From Orbilia blumenaviensis (Eukaryota > Ascomycota > Orbiliomycetes > Orbiliales > Orbiliaceae), in the NCBI GenBank assembly GCA_036872755.1, contig JAVHNS010000001.1:1054001-1118000 (forward strand): DNA of 64,000 bases, read 5' to 3'. Of this stretch, positions 23,541 through 34,980 are shown piece after piece. Both the position numbers and the translations under genes were made by a program. The stretch's first letter is position 1; each line of letters starts with the position of its first letter. The notes beneath the pieces are model-generated. The model was given only the letters and a program-made list of their open reading frames with translations, was not told the DNA's origin and did no database searches.

Positions 23541-26175
23541 CAGAGCGTGCGGCGTCACGGGTAAAATTGTTTGGTCGACGTTGCTACTTATCCATTAGTT
23601 AACGTTGCGAGGTTGGAAAGTTTGAAAGGCGCGGTGGCTTCGGAACGTGGATGCAATGTTAATGTTAGAGGTCAAGATCAAAGATATGTTACCGTTAGAA
23701 TTATAATTATAGCTACCTACGGGTACCTAAGTATTAGCTGGGCTGGTAGATCTAGAATTGAAATGAAATAAATGCTTCTCTCCGTGGATACGTAAGTATC
23801 GTATTGTATTGGCTAGTAACAATACTAACGTATACATACTCGAGAATATGAAAGACAATTAAAGACTTACTGAGTACTACAATATACTCAGTACCTAATT
23901 AGTAGGCCTGCAAAGACCAATTGTAATGATGGAGTTTCCTTCCAAGATGGTCTCCCAAGAATATACCCCAAGAACCGCAGTGATCGATGATGCAGGCGTG
24001 GCCAACTTAGTAATTGAACAAACCACGGAGGCGAATTCGAACGGTCTAGCTACAAGATACCTAGCTGGTCCAGTCGAAGGATGCGTGTGTCAATGTGGGG
24101 GTGGTGATTGGGGATCCTAGACGAGAAGGAAAAACCTCTGAGCTCATCTGCCCCAGGCCCTCCAGCTAGCCAGCGATCAAACATGGATTTGTGGTCTATA
24201 ACAATAGGAGAAGTCCGGAAGAAAGGGGAAATTATCGGAAACATAAGGGAAGAAAAACGGCGCACAGCTTTCTGCACGATGAATTTGTCCCCTTCGAAAT
24301 CGGTTCTTCTGCTAATTTCGGTATGCATATGGGGATTAAACAAGTGCACTACCATATGCACCACCCCCTTCGCTTTTCCCCAAATCCCCCAGCGAATGGC
24401 GGGCATGCTTCCAAGCATGGTGACGAACATCACCAAGTCCACTGGCTGCATTCTATCGTCACCACGGTATGCCTCATTTAGTTAAAATCCGATCGCTCCA
24501 CATTTACATTTAAATGCACCGCTGCCGCTGCATATGTACTATAGTATACATACCTATGTAACACCTACGCTTTGGGGCAGTTAATCTAAAGTACAGCAGC
24601 CTTGTGTGAAAAACCATATCTATTATCGATCATAGCTTAGTACCATCGATCTATATCAGAGCCAGCGCCGCCAGGACCCTGAAAGAACCCAGCCCAGCCC
24701 AGGCAGGCCTAACCTATCGTACATACATGTATACATGGCTCCCCTCCTCCACATGTCAAGATTAAAACACCGGAGAAACCAATTCGGTAGGCCCGGCGTC
24801 GTGAGGTGCGTTTAAGGTTTCTGTCGGAGGACCGAGGAAAGAATCGGAATCTAAAAAGATCGCATTAGGCCATAGTCTGGGTTTTGATGTCTCGGTCCTC
24901 TTCCTCTTCCTCTTCTCCCTCTCTCTCTTTTTTTTTTTTTTTTTTTTTTCGGTCTCCTTCAGCAGTACACCAGGACAAGTATCTACACATATAGCTAGCT
25001 TGAGCCAGGGTATGACGGTCGTGTCGAGGCTAAGGCTGCACAGCGCCACAGGAAAAAATCAAACCAGTTTCTTTTGCATTTCGCAGCAGCCTTGTGGAAT
25101 CCGTGGCCAGAACATGTATCACGCGAGATGCCAACCACTACCACAAGCACCGTTTTTTTTTTCTCTTTCATTTCCCTTTTGCTTTCTTTTTTTGGTCTTC
25201 CAAGTACTTTGCATGCTGTAACAGCTTCCAGAATTCCATTAGTCATGAAGAACGAGGCGACATGGTTTATTCATGGCTTCATATAGCCTAACAAACAGGA
25301 AAATTCATTAGTGCCTATTTCCATGGAGGATGGGGGCCGGAACATGCCTTTTTTCTCCAATTGGCATGTGAAGGAAACAAGTTAAAACCAAAAAAGTACA
25401 GCAACAGCTACCAAGCTGTGGAGCTTGTCATGTCATGGTTTCGAAGGGTCTCGGAGCCAAATGTCTAGGTTGGTAAAAAAATGCAACAGCTCAACACGGT
25501 AGATGCCTTTCCTGCCTGTGTAACCAAGCCTAACTCGTTATCAATTCTGAGCTACCTAGCTCACATGCCTTTCGCTTACTGATGACTTGATTTTTGATAT
25601 CATATGATTGACTTCTCAGTTGCAACCTGTCATAATATGCTTATGATGTCTAATGTCTTTGGGAGTGACATCTAGATATCTTCAAGGCTCATACTGGGGG
25701 CATGACCTACATACAGCCGCTGTAACTACCAACCTCAAAGGATCATATCCTTGTGTATAATCGAAGCCTAAACAGCGGATGCATAAAATATGAGGCTTTG
25801 AAACTGAAATGTATATATGAGCTAATATTCGAGGCCTTGGGACTTCAAACTACCTCATTTCCCTCCACTATTCAATGGAAAACAAACAAATTCCTTCACT
25901 ACTACACTGAGCACGTTATGCTCCTTGTGAATTCAAATTACCAATATCTCTCAAAGATAGCCTTTATGGGACAGCCATGCTATTTCCCTTACCTCGTGCT
26001 GACCCCATCGTGCCCGGTTCAGTAGCACGTTTTTGATATATCGACTCCTGGAACCGCCTATGCCTACTCTTTGTCGTACCGGGAGGTCTTTTATTGTATT
26101 GTACTACTAATCAATAACAGAAACAAGGTTCAAGGAAATAAAAGAGTAGGAAAGAAGGAAAAGATAGAAGCTATC
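23541..26175. other. Intergenic, gene-free
   Basis: No gene is supported. A poly-T run lies at about 24928-24949 and a shorter one at 25157-25166. Both strands are open around 24050-24485 (up to 133 codons on the minus strand from an ATG at 24451), but neither frame shows a known motif. The last few hundred bases are the promoter of the secreted-protein gene. Confidence 0.5.
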
Positions 26176-28373
26176 ATGAAATCCAAGATGAAACCCCTTA
26201 GGCTCCTCGTGATCCTAGCGGCCCTTTCCACCCCCTCTACAGCTGACATCCCGAGTCCGGCATGCCACAACCCCATGCCCCGCACCCCTCCAATCGGTAA
26301 ATCACCATTCGTAACCAATACCTGGAGTTTCCTCGAACTCCTCTCAGGCACGCAACAATTCCTCCAAATGTCTAGCACCCTCCGCGATAGCACCCGTTCT
26401 CTTTACGCCATACTCGTGAAAATCGAGCAAGCTCAACAGCAACAACAAAGTTACATTCCATACTTCCCGTTCTCGCAGGCATTAGAGTTATATACGCATA
26501 TAGTAGAACGAAAGCTACACTGTTGGCCTGTACCGAAGTATTTGGCGTTTTACCTGGTGCAGTTGAGAGATTTGAATACTATGGGACAGATTGAGAGTTA
26601 CGAACCAAGGGAGATGAGAGTGCCTAATCCGGTGAGACAGACGCAGTGGCAGTATCGTGAGAATGGTGGGAAGTTGGTTCGTGGGGGTACGACGCCGGGT
26701 ACTCAGGCATCTAATACTCAAAGAGTGGGGATGGGAACGCAACCAGGCCCAGGGACGCCCAATACGCCAACGCAATTTCTCCCGGAGCTACCCAATACTC
26801 AAACTAGTCGTAGGATACCTGGAGGTGTGGGGACCGACCGTGGAACAGTTGGGACAGCTCGCGGGACCGCCAGGACATCGGACCGCGATGTAGGACCCGG
26901 GCCACGAGACCAACCCGGGCCCATGCAAATGGAGATACTGGCTGGAGAAGGCGGTACAGCCGGCCCTAACATTAGTACTAATAAGAAAACTAATAACAAT
27001 CAGATGCAAAGAAACACTATGAATATGAACGAAATGCCGCCGCAACACCGCCAGCATTGGGATAGACCTACAAACGGCGATGTGTCCGCTCCAAAACTAG
27101 GTTACCCCGCGTACGACTTCATGAACAAAGGTACCGGATTCGGGGACTATGGTGAATCAATGTTCATAACCAAACCGAACAGTCATACCAGCGGGCTTAG
27201 ATCCAAAGACACACCCAGCGGCTGGGATGAAATTAGGATGCCAACTATGTTTATGGTAATTAAGAAACCAACAAATCAACAAATTTAAAATATTACCCAC
27301 CGCCAGAAGATCTTTATTGGCAAATTTCAACTGCGAGAGAACAATGGAATGCTAACAGAGCCTAGCCCAAAGGTGCTTTAGACAGAGCTACAGACCAACC
27401 CGCCCCGTCGAACCACGTTTTCCCGGATAGAGGCCAATTTGGTGGCTTCATTAACATGGACCCCATACCGAGACTAGATCCCATAGTCGAAGAACAAGCC
27501 CGCCCTAAATTTGAAAATCCGGTAGGACCATCACCAATGAACATGTTCCAACCACCTGATGAGAAAGCGAACATCCGATTGTCGCCGTTCCCTTATAGAC
27601 ACGATCCGCAGTGGAAACCTGCTGTTTCCCGGACCTTTTTCTTAGGGGAGCCCGACAATAGGAGCCCACTCCAGGATTTTGCTGCCAACTTTGAGAAGGC
27701 TAAGGGTGCTCAGCAGGGATTCACCACCCCTCATGCTATCCCCGGGAACAAACTAGATTGGCTGGAATCTAGCACCTGGCCAAAGCAGGAAGCACCAGCC
27801 CAGAACAACCGAGAAAACCCCATCGTGATCGGTGACTCCGTCGAAGAGGAAAAGGAGGCAACACCAGTTGGTAACCAAATGGGGGATATAGAGATTGAAT
27901 ACCAGGAAGGAGACAACTTTAAACGCCGGCTGTTCAAACGTGGCGACGACGACCCCCCAGGCACAACCGCTGTAAAACCTCAAAAACTCCCCACAATCTA
28001 CGCCAATCAACTCCGCTCCTTCCAAGCCCGAATCGACGATTTCTGGTCCCCAATATTCGACCTGCTGGTCTCAGATAACTACTTAGGCTTCAGTCTGGAA
28101 CAAATAAGACCCACCTGGCAAACTGCATTACCGTGGCGAGAGTACGGTGATACTCTTGGGAAGATATCTACTATCTTGAGTGCTTGGCAGAAGGATAGGG
28201 ATGTTAAAAAGGAAGTATTGACGATTGAGCAGTTGGAGGCGAAGTTTGGACATATGCTGCATGCTATGACACTGGGACGGTTGGTGACACCGTTCCCGAG
28301 ACGGCCGGATGATGAGGTGTATATGGGAGAGGATGATGAGGAACTTACAGTTGAGGAGCCTTCGTACGGGTAG
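26176..28373 (+). CDS. Unrecognised secreted protein with Gly/Pro/Thr/Asn-rich middle
   Basis: Two exons, 26176-27255 and 27366-28373 (695 aa). The 110-bp intron has donor GTAATT, branch GCTAAC and acceptor CCTAG; phase 0 and an open frame on both sides support joining what look like two separate frames. The start gives a clear signal peptide (MKPLRLLVILAALSTPSTA). Residues ~25-150 look ordered with Cys, Gln and Leu-rich helices (TWSFLELLSGTQQFLQM). The middle (~170-330) is rich in GTP, PG, RGT and Asn. The C-terminal region has an acidic segment (VIGDSVEEEKEA) and an ordered end (IYANQLRSFQARIDDFW). No enzyme motif or GPI signal is seen. It is probably a secreted or cell-wall protein of a narrow fungal lineage; function unknown. 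Confidence 0.82.
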
Positions 28374-29143
28374 ATTCGTATTTCATACCTAGTTTTGGCG
28401 CCAGGCCCTGGGCACCTGTTCTTTGATACCTACTAGTAGATGTATATTGGACAGTTTTAGTAGTCCCAGTCCCAGACCCCCTCAGGTACAACTGTATCGT
28501 TCTAGTAATAATTGGAGTGTAAACCCCTTCATGACTGTATGTATATAGAAATAAGTCGTAGCCATGGGCATTCAAAGCCATTGGCTCAGGACAATATAAT
28601 TTACTATAGCCTGCCCCCGGTGCGCTTGAATTCGTTAATAACGATTTTATACCTAAGTAATTACTTAATACCCGGCAAACTCAGAAACTTTTACGGCATA
28701 CAAAATACGTAACAAGGGTTTAGTGCTTATGCTATTTCTTATATGGCATACTAAACCGTGCTTATAGTTAATATAGGTATAACACCCCCCACACGGACTC
28801 AGAAAATTTATACTCACGGTATGGATATACATTTATCCGCCCGACTTTACTAGTGGCAAATGCAAATCTGGAAATTTGGAACCAGGGGCCCATGTGAATT
28901 TGTTGCATTTTGCACGCTACCAGTGTTGACAAGACCAAGCAAAGAACCGTCGATTACAAAATCCGACGTACTGTTCAACTCTATGCTACCATCTAAAGCG
29001 CATAAAACTTCCAAGATCGATCACGCAACCAAGTGCAATATCGTACAGTTAAGGTAATAAAAGATACAAAGGGGGGGGAAGGGGAGGAACCAGACAATAA
29101 GGATGTTTATACACTGCCCACTCCCCCAACTGTAGTCTATCTC
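28374..29143. other. Intergenic between convergent genes
   Basis: Holds the 3' ends of the secreted-protein gene and the ligase gene. It is AT-rich with a G run near 29070. A 65-codon frame at 28860-29057 has no recognisable feature. Confidence 0.6.
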
Positions 29144-31157
29144 TTATAGTTTCGCACCCTCTTTCTTCTTCTCGGCCTTAGCTTGGTCTCTTAGCACCCT
29201 TCTTAGGATCTTCCCGCTGGCGCTTTTGGGGATTACATCTACGAATTTAACACCCCCTCTTAGCTTCTTATGCTGTGCTACGTTCCTCGCTACGAACTCG
29301 ATGATTTCGTTGGCGACCTCGGGTGTTGGTTGGTTGCCTGCTGCGAGAACGATATATGCTCTGGGGACTTCGGTATGTTGCACGTCGTCCCAGATACCCG
29401 TAACCGCGACATCACTATAAGAAACAAATAAACCTATTAGTTCAAGCCCAAGAAAATATAAAAGAACCAGAGGATGGGTAGGTTACGTACTCAACCTTGG
29501 GGTGTGACGCAATCTTCCCTTCTAACTCGGCAGGCGGCACCTGGAAACCCTTATACTTAATCAACTCCTTTACTCGATCCGTAATATAAAAATCTCCGTC
29601 CTGATCCTGATGTCCCACGTCGCCAGTCTTAAAATACCCATCCTCAGTCATACAATTCTTCGTAGCCTCCTCATTTTTCCAGTATCCCATCATAATATTG
29701 GGTCCCTTAAGCCATAGTTCTCCTGTTTGTCCGGCGGGGACTTCGTTGCCGTCGTCACCGACGTATTTAGCGGTCATATTGGGGAGGAGAGGACCAACTG
29801 AGCCGATTTTACGCTTCCAGTCTTCCCAGTGTTGAGCGTGGGTAGTTGGGGAGGTTTCGGAGAGGCCGTAGCCTTGTTTAGTTTTGAGCTTGAGCCGGTC
29901 GAAGACGGCGTCTTGGATTTCGCCTATCTCAGTGATGTTAGTAAACTCTGACGGAATGAAATACGGGTCAAATATGGGAGGAAATGAGGGTTTTGCGTAC
30001 TTGTAAGCGGGGCGGCACCGGAGTTCATCATTCTAATAGAAGACAAGTTGTATTTTGACACAATTGGATGCTTTGCAAGCCCGAGAACAACCGGTGGAAC
30101 GACATAGGCAAATGTGACTTTGTACTGCTCTACCAGCTGGCAGAATTTCTCAAGATCGAATCGCTCCATGATCACTAACTTGACCCCGAGGTAAAATGTC
30201 ATATGCATAATACACGTCAAGCCGTAGATATGGAAAAATGGTAAGAAACCAAGAACGGTATCCTCATCTGGTTTTAGATTAACTTCGGCAGCAGTTCCTT
30301 GTAAGATGTTTGCGACGATGTTTCTATGCGAGAGCATGACACCTTTTGGAAGACCGGTAGTTCCGCTGGAGTACACCAAGAAAGCCAGATCCTTCGCTGG
30401 GTCGAATTTCGGGCGTCTGGTGAGCTTGACTTCGCGGTGGGACATGTTCTTGAGCTGTGAGACATGTGTGAAACCGGGGACTTTTGTGTCACCAATGATT
30501 AAGATGCGGTCCTGTGGGATGCCGACTCTTGCCGCAGCTTCCTTGACGAGAGGGAGGACCTCGGCTTGGGTGGTTATGGCCTTGGCCTCGCAGTTCTTCA
30601 GCTGGTATACGAACTCGTCGAGGGTGTAGCCGGGATTTGCGGGGGATAGGACACCGCCGGCCCAGAGAACACCCCAGGTGAGCAGAGGGGACTCGATATT
30701 ATTGAGGCTGTTGATATCAGAATATCATATTAGTATCCGCTTTAAAATAGCTTCAGCGATAACAATGCACAAGATAAGATGCCACACGTTTATAGAGGTA
30801 TATAAATATACAGATGGGAAGAGAGAGGGGTCGCGTACGTAAAAACGCCCATGACATCGCCTTTCCTCCAGCCCCAGAGGGTCCTGAGACCAATACCCAG
30901 CTCGCGCGAACGTTCCTTGACGTCGGCGTAGGTCAGCTGCCGGCCAGTCGCCGCATCGACGTGCATTACTATACACACGCACAAATATATATCAGCACAC
31001 GGACAAGCGATACAAATAGCTCAGAAATTACTCAAACAATCTAGAGAGGAGCAGTACCATTTGAGTCCGCGAATGGCTTGTTCGGGCGGTCGAACATGAA
31101 TTCGTAGATGTCGACATTGGGGATGTCGACGGGGGGGAATGTGCTCTCGACCGGCAT
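29144..31157 (-). CDS. Peroxisomal 4-coumarate/phenylacetate-CoA ligase-like AMP-binding enzyme
   Basis: ANL-superfamily acyl/aryl-CoA ligase: activates a carboxylic acid with ATP to an adenylate and then transfers it to CoA. Five exons from the right: 31157-31058, 30968-30839, 30707-30001, 29923-29491, 29414-29144 (546 aa). Motifs: P-loop-like SSGTTGLPKGVMLSHRN near residue 190, GYGLSETSPTTH near 332, GELWLKGPNIMMGYW, the hinge TGDVGHQDQDGDF with DRVKELIKYKG, and the catalytic lysine in SASGKILRR near 520. The protein ends in AKL, a type 1 peroxisomal targeting signal. In filamentous fungi such enzymes include phenylacetyl-CoA ligase of Penicillium and 4CL-like ligases of fatty or aromatic acid degradation; the substrate here cannot be read from sequence. 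It is divergent from ATP11, with a 631-bp spacer. Confidence 0.95.
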
Positions 31158-31788
31158 ATTGTTCTATTTCCTTTTCCTTTCTGCTGATGTGCTGCAATTA
31201 CAATTCCCCGCTGCGATGCGTATTATATGTGATTTGATATCTCCAAACCCCTTGGAAAGCTATAATATAAGCTTATATAAGTCAGATTAATATATTATCG
31301 ACAGAACCAAGCAAGCAAACAGCTTTATCGCCCCGAATTCCAAGGAAAAAAAGACAGATAGAAGAGAGAGAAGAGAGAAGACGGAGCTCCCCCCAGTCGG
31401 ACTTTATATCTGGGGAAACAGCCTAGGTAATAAAAGGCAGTTTCTCAGCTTCCCCAGAAAGAGTTAACCGCGGTAAACCGGTTAACGTGCATTTCATCGA
31501 TATAAAAGTCCGACTAATCCTCTTTCGGGGTCCTTGTCATGAGCTTTGTCTCGGTCCAAGCTTTTGGATGCTGGGGGCAGTCCAGAAATTCGGCCGTGCT
31601 GGTTGCTTATGGAGAATAAAACTGTTTCTGACCAATCATCAGCGGTGGTTTTTGATCGAAAAAATGTAGTATCGATTGTAGCAAACACCCCTTCGATAAA
31701 CAATATCAAGACTTCAGTTTGGTCAATTGATCGATCGAGCTCCGACGGGACCGTACCATACTGGATAACGTAAAATAGTATAGTCGCC
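31158..31788. promoter_or_regulatory. Divergent ligase/ATP11 promoter region
   Basis: A 631-bp spacer between two divergent start codons, so both promoters must lie here. It is AT-rich next to the ligase and purine-rich at about 31345-31385. No specific operator is recognised. Confidence 0.5.
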
Positions 31789-32908
31789 ATGTCTGGTCCG
31801 CTACGGCAGGCAACTTTCAGCCTGCACCGGGCCGCTCTGGGGTCCTCGCGTGTCCCCGCCGTCTTCCAGCAACCTGCGATCCGGGCTCCGGTTCGTCTCC
31901 ACCAGAGGCGGCACGCCCGTGTGCTCAACATCGACATCCGTCGCTTCCTGCAGACCCAGCCCGATATTTCCGAGAAGTACAAGCATCTACTCGAGCAGAA
32001 AGCCAAGAGGTATATTTTGTCGTCAATTGTCCTCCGATTGTTGGATTTGTAGTTTCAGTCTGGGTGGCTGACCTCTTCTGGTTGTTGAAAATAGCGAAGG
32101 CCTTGAGTCTATCGATGACCTCAAAGCCGCCTATAAGCCTAAGATCGAGCAGTATAAACGGGACTCGCTCGCTCCTCCCGAACTTCCCGGATCCCTTACT
32201 CACGATGGCGTCCCTCCTCATCCTTCATCGTCACAATCGTCAGCTTCTCCAGCAGCATCATCTACGACATCATCTACGACAACACAACCCAAAACCGCCC
32301 CTCCACAGATCCCCAAATCTGCCATGAACCCCCAAAAGTCGCTCGACTCCATAATTGACACCTCCAAAATCCTACTCCACGACCCCAAGGAAATCGAATA
32401 CATCTGGCGTGCCCGTCACATTTCCGATAAAAACTCTCTGTGCGCCGTAATCCCTCTCGAGACCTACCAACGGATCCAGACCGCCGCCAGGAAACACCCC
32501 ATGTTCGTTCTCCCGCTGCCTAGGCCGGATCAAGGAATTGAGCTGCATTTCCTGCAATGGCAGTTCGCGGGGGAGAATACAGTGAATGTCATGTTCACTT
32601 CTTTAATAGAGTACAAGCTCCGTGGGGAGTTTGCGGCTCCTCATACCACTGTTACCCACCACTTGGACATTGCACAGGATAAAGGGATCGTACTGCTCCA
32701 GGGATCGGTGGTTGAGAATAGAGGAGTGAGTGTGGAAGAGGCAAAGTGGCTGTTGATGGCTTTGCAGAAGTTTTATGGTGCCGAAGAAGGTGTTCCCGGT
32801 GCTGGCGAGGAAGTGGGAAGAAGGCGGGAGCTGTTGAGGATGTTTTCGGAAGGGAAGCAGGAGTTTGATGTCCAGATGCTGATTAAGGAAGTAGAAACTA
32901 TCAATTAA
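31789..32908 (+). CDS. ATP11: Mitochondrial F1-ATPase assembly factor Atp11
   Basis: Chaperone that binds free F1 beta subunits and prevents aggregation during ATP synthase assembly in the mitochondrial matrix. Two exons, 31789-32009 and 32095-32908 (344 aa); the 85-bp intron has a GGCTGAC branch site. The N terminus is Arg/Ser/Ala-rich with no acidic residues for the first ~45 residues, as in a mitochondrial presequence. Then come a helical segment (DISEKYKHLLEQKAK) and a Ser/Thr/Pro linker. The conserved ATP11 domain follows, including KSLDSIIDTSKI, YIWRARH, HPMFVLPLPR, ELHFLQWQF and FTSLIEYKLRGEFAAPH. Yeast Atp11 is 318 aa, so the length fits. Confidence 0.95.
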
Positions 32909-34980
32909 TCCGCTTCACCCCTTTCCTTTGTTTAAGAAAAGTGGATTAGCATTGTCTTGATGCCCTAAGCTGGGAGGATGCTTCGGCTGGAGGGTTTGTA
33001 AATACTTGGTGGATATGCACATATGAGAAGACAAAAAATAGTGCTGTAGAACTTGTATATAGTAGTGGAAAATTATAAATGAACATTATAACCCTCCTCT
33101 AGGGTCCTTAAGGGAAAAAAAAGAAAAGAAAGAAAAGAAAAGAAAAAAAGGGAAGTCTTGTGTATCGCGATGCAGGAATCCGAGATTTACATTACATCGA
33201 GCGGGGAGCTCACAGATATAAAATATCGATTCTGTGACACATTCGAGAGTGGGGGGACATGGATTCGACGCCATAGTTAGTAACGCCAATAGCCAGCCGG
33301 GGATCGATTAAATATCATAGCCCTGTTATATACTGCAACAGAGCCGCATTGCGATATTTGTATCGAATGATTAATTATAGTCAGCCCTGTGCTCTGGTTC
33401 TAGATTTGATACATCTCGAGTATTAGCACCTGACGTCCATACTAGCTTGTGAGAAGGTGGGCAAACGTATATTCATGAAGATAATACATTCTTATAATGC
33501 ATTAGGGGTTCTTCGCTAGTATACGGTATGAGACCTAAGTCTAAAATATGATATACTATTGCAACTGAAAGATCGACAAGGACTAGTGGTCTCAAACTAG
33601 ATACAATCTCAGTATACTTCCAGATTCGGCATTCTGGTCCACGATACAGGCGTCCAAGCAGGTCATGGTATCTCAGCCTCGACAAACCCGTCTCCCAATC
33701 CCGTTGATGGATCCTGGGCTCTGGATTCCCTAGTGCCATGGCTCTTATCCATCTCATATCTGCCTTGTTACTTAAGTACATACTACGAACCTACAAATCT
33801 ACCCATTTTAAGTAATATATATTTGAAATCAAGGTATATATTGTGGTTCATTATGATAGGGATTGCAATTGATCGAATAAGCTTACATTTATGCGAGCCG
33901 CCCCCCTTCCTATAATTTTTAGAACCCACTTATCCAGCTGTAGCGCTCTATAATGGGTATGGAACTGGGTATAGGACATCCTGAGGTGTTCGAAAGTACA
34001 AAAAACTCAGCCGAGGGTAAGTAGCATCTATTTAAAGTTCATCCCGGATTAATATGATAAAGTTCGTCAGGTACAGGCACAGTACCGCCGCCGGATGCAT
34101 GCGAGTTAGTTGGCGACATCAGCAGTATCTCGCCAAGCAGCCAACCCGTATGCACCCGACCCGAATGAAGGAATTCCGTTTCCATTCATCCTTATTGGTG
34201 CCCTTTGCTCACTGCATAACCATGGAGTCGTGTGCAGCTTTTTTCCTCCGATGAGAAAATTAAATCAATCTCGGGATTTTTTTTTTTTTTTTTTTTTTTT
34301 AAAGAAAAAATTCCGAGGAGGCGACCAAGGCAATGGATTGAGCACTAAATTAAAAACGGGAAATGCACGAGGACGGAGAGGGAAAAACGTTGGACTTCGC
34401 CCGCCTCAGCTGCCACATGCCAATTGAAATCGAAATCAATCGAGTTAGCAACATAAATCCTGTCGATCGCGATAGCTGGGAAGCACTTAATTACTATACT
34501 GGTAGCTGGTTAGCTCGGATGACCTCCGGCTACGGCTGACCGGGGGCGTGGCCATCATGCATCCATCATGTAACATGCTACACTGCAGCTATATTACTAT
34601 AACTCCAGCTTGTTAGCATTGGCATTTGCAACCACCTAGGAAAGAAAACTGGGGCCTTGGCGAGTCCTTTTGCTTTGCTTTGCAACCATGTCTCTGATTT
34701 CTTAGGCTGAGCATGAGGTGTTTCTGTTTTCTGTTTGCTCTGTTCGGGAGGTTACAGGAAAAGTATATATAACGAGCAAGGGTCGCTGGATGCTTATTGT
34801 TTCTTGTCTTGAAATCTCCAAGGTTTTTCTTGTTGTAGAGTTTTGGCCTTTCTCTTCATTCTTCTACACAACCACAATAATACAGATTACATCGATAGAT
34901 TTCGAAATTTAGAAGCGAAAGAGTATAGCTGTTTTTGTGAACCATCTGGCAATTTTGCTATTTGGTGAATCAGTTCTAAG
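32909..34980. other. Intergenic, gene-free
   Basis: About 2 kb between ATP11 and the ZIP gene with no supported CDS. There is an A/AG-rich run at 33115-33150 and a T run of about 24 at 34278-34301. A 102-codon minus-strand frame (33473-33781) lacks recognisable features. The last ~300 bases are T/CT-rich leader of the ZIP gene. Confidence 0.6.

Noticed and set aside
24050..24485. Overlapping ORFs on both strands (up to 133 codons)
   Set aside because: Both strands are open over the same DNA, neither shows a known motif, and no splice extension improves either.
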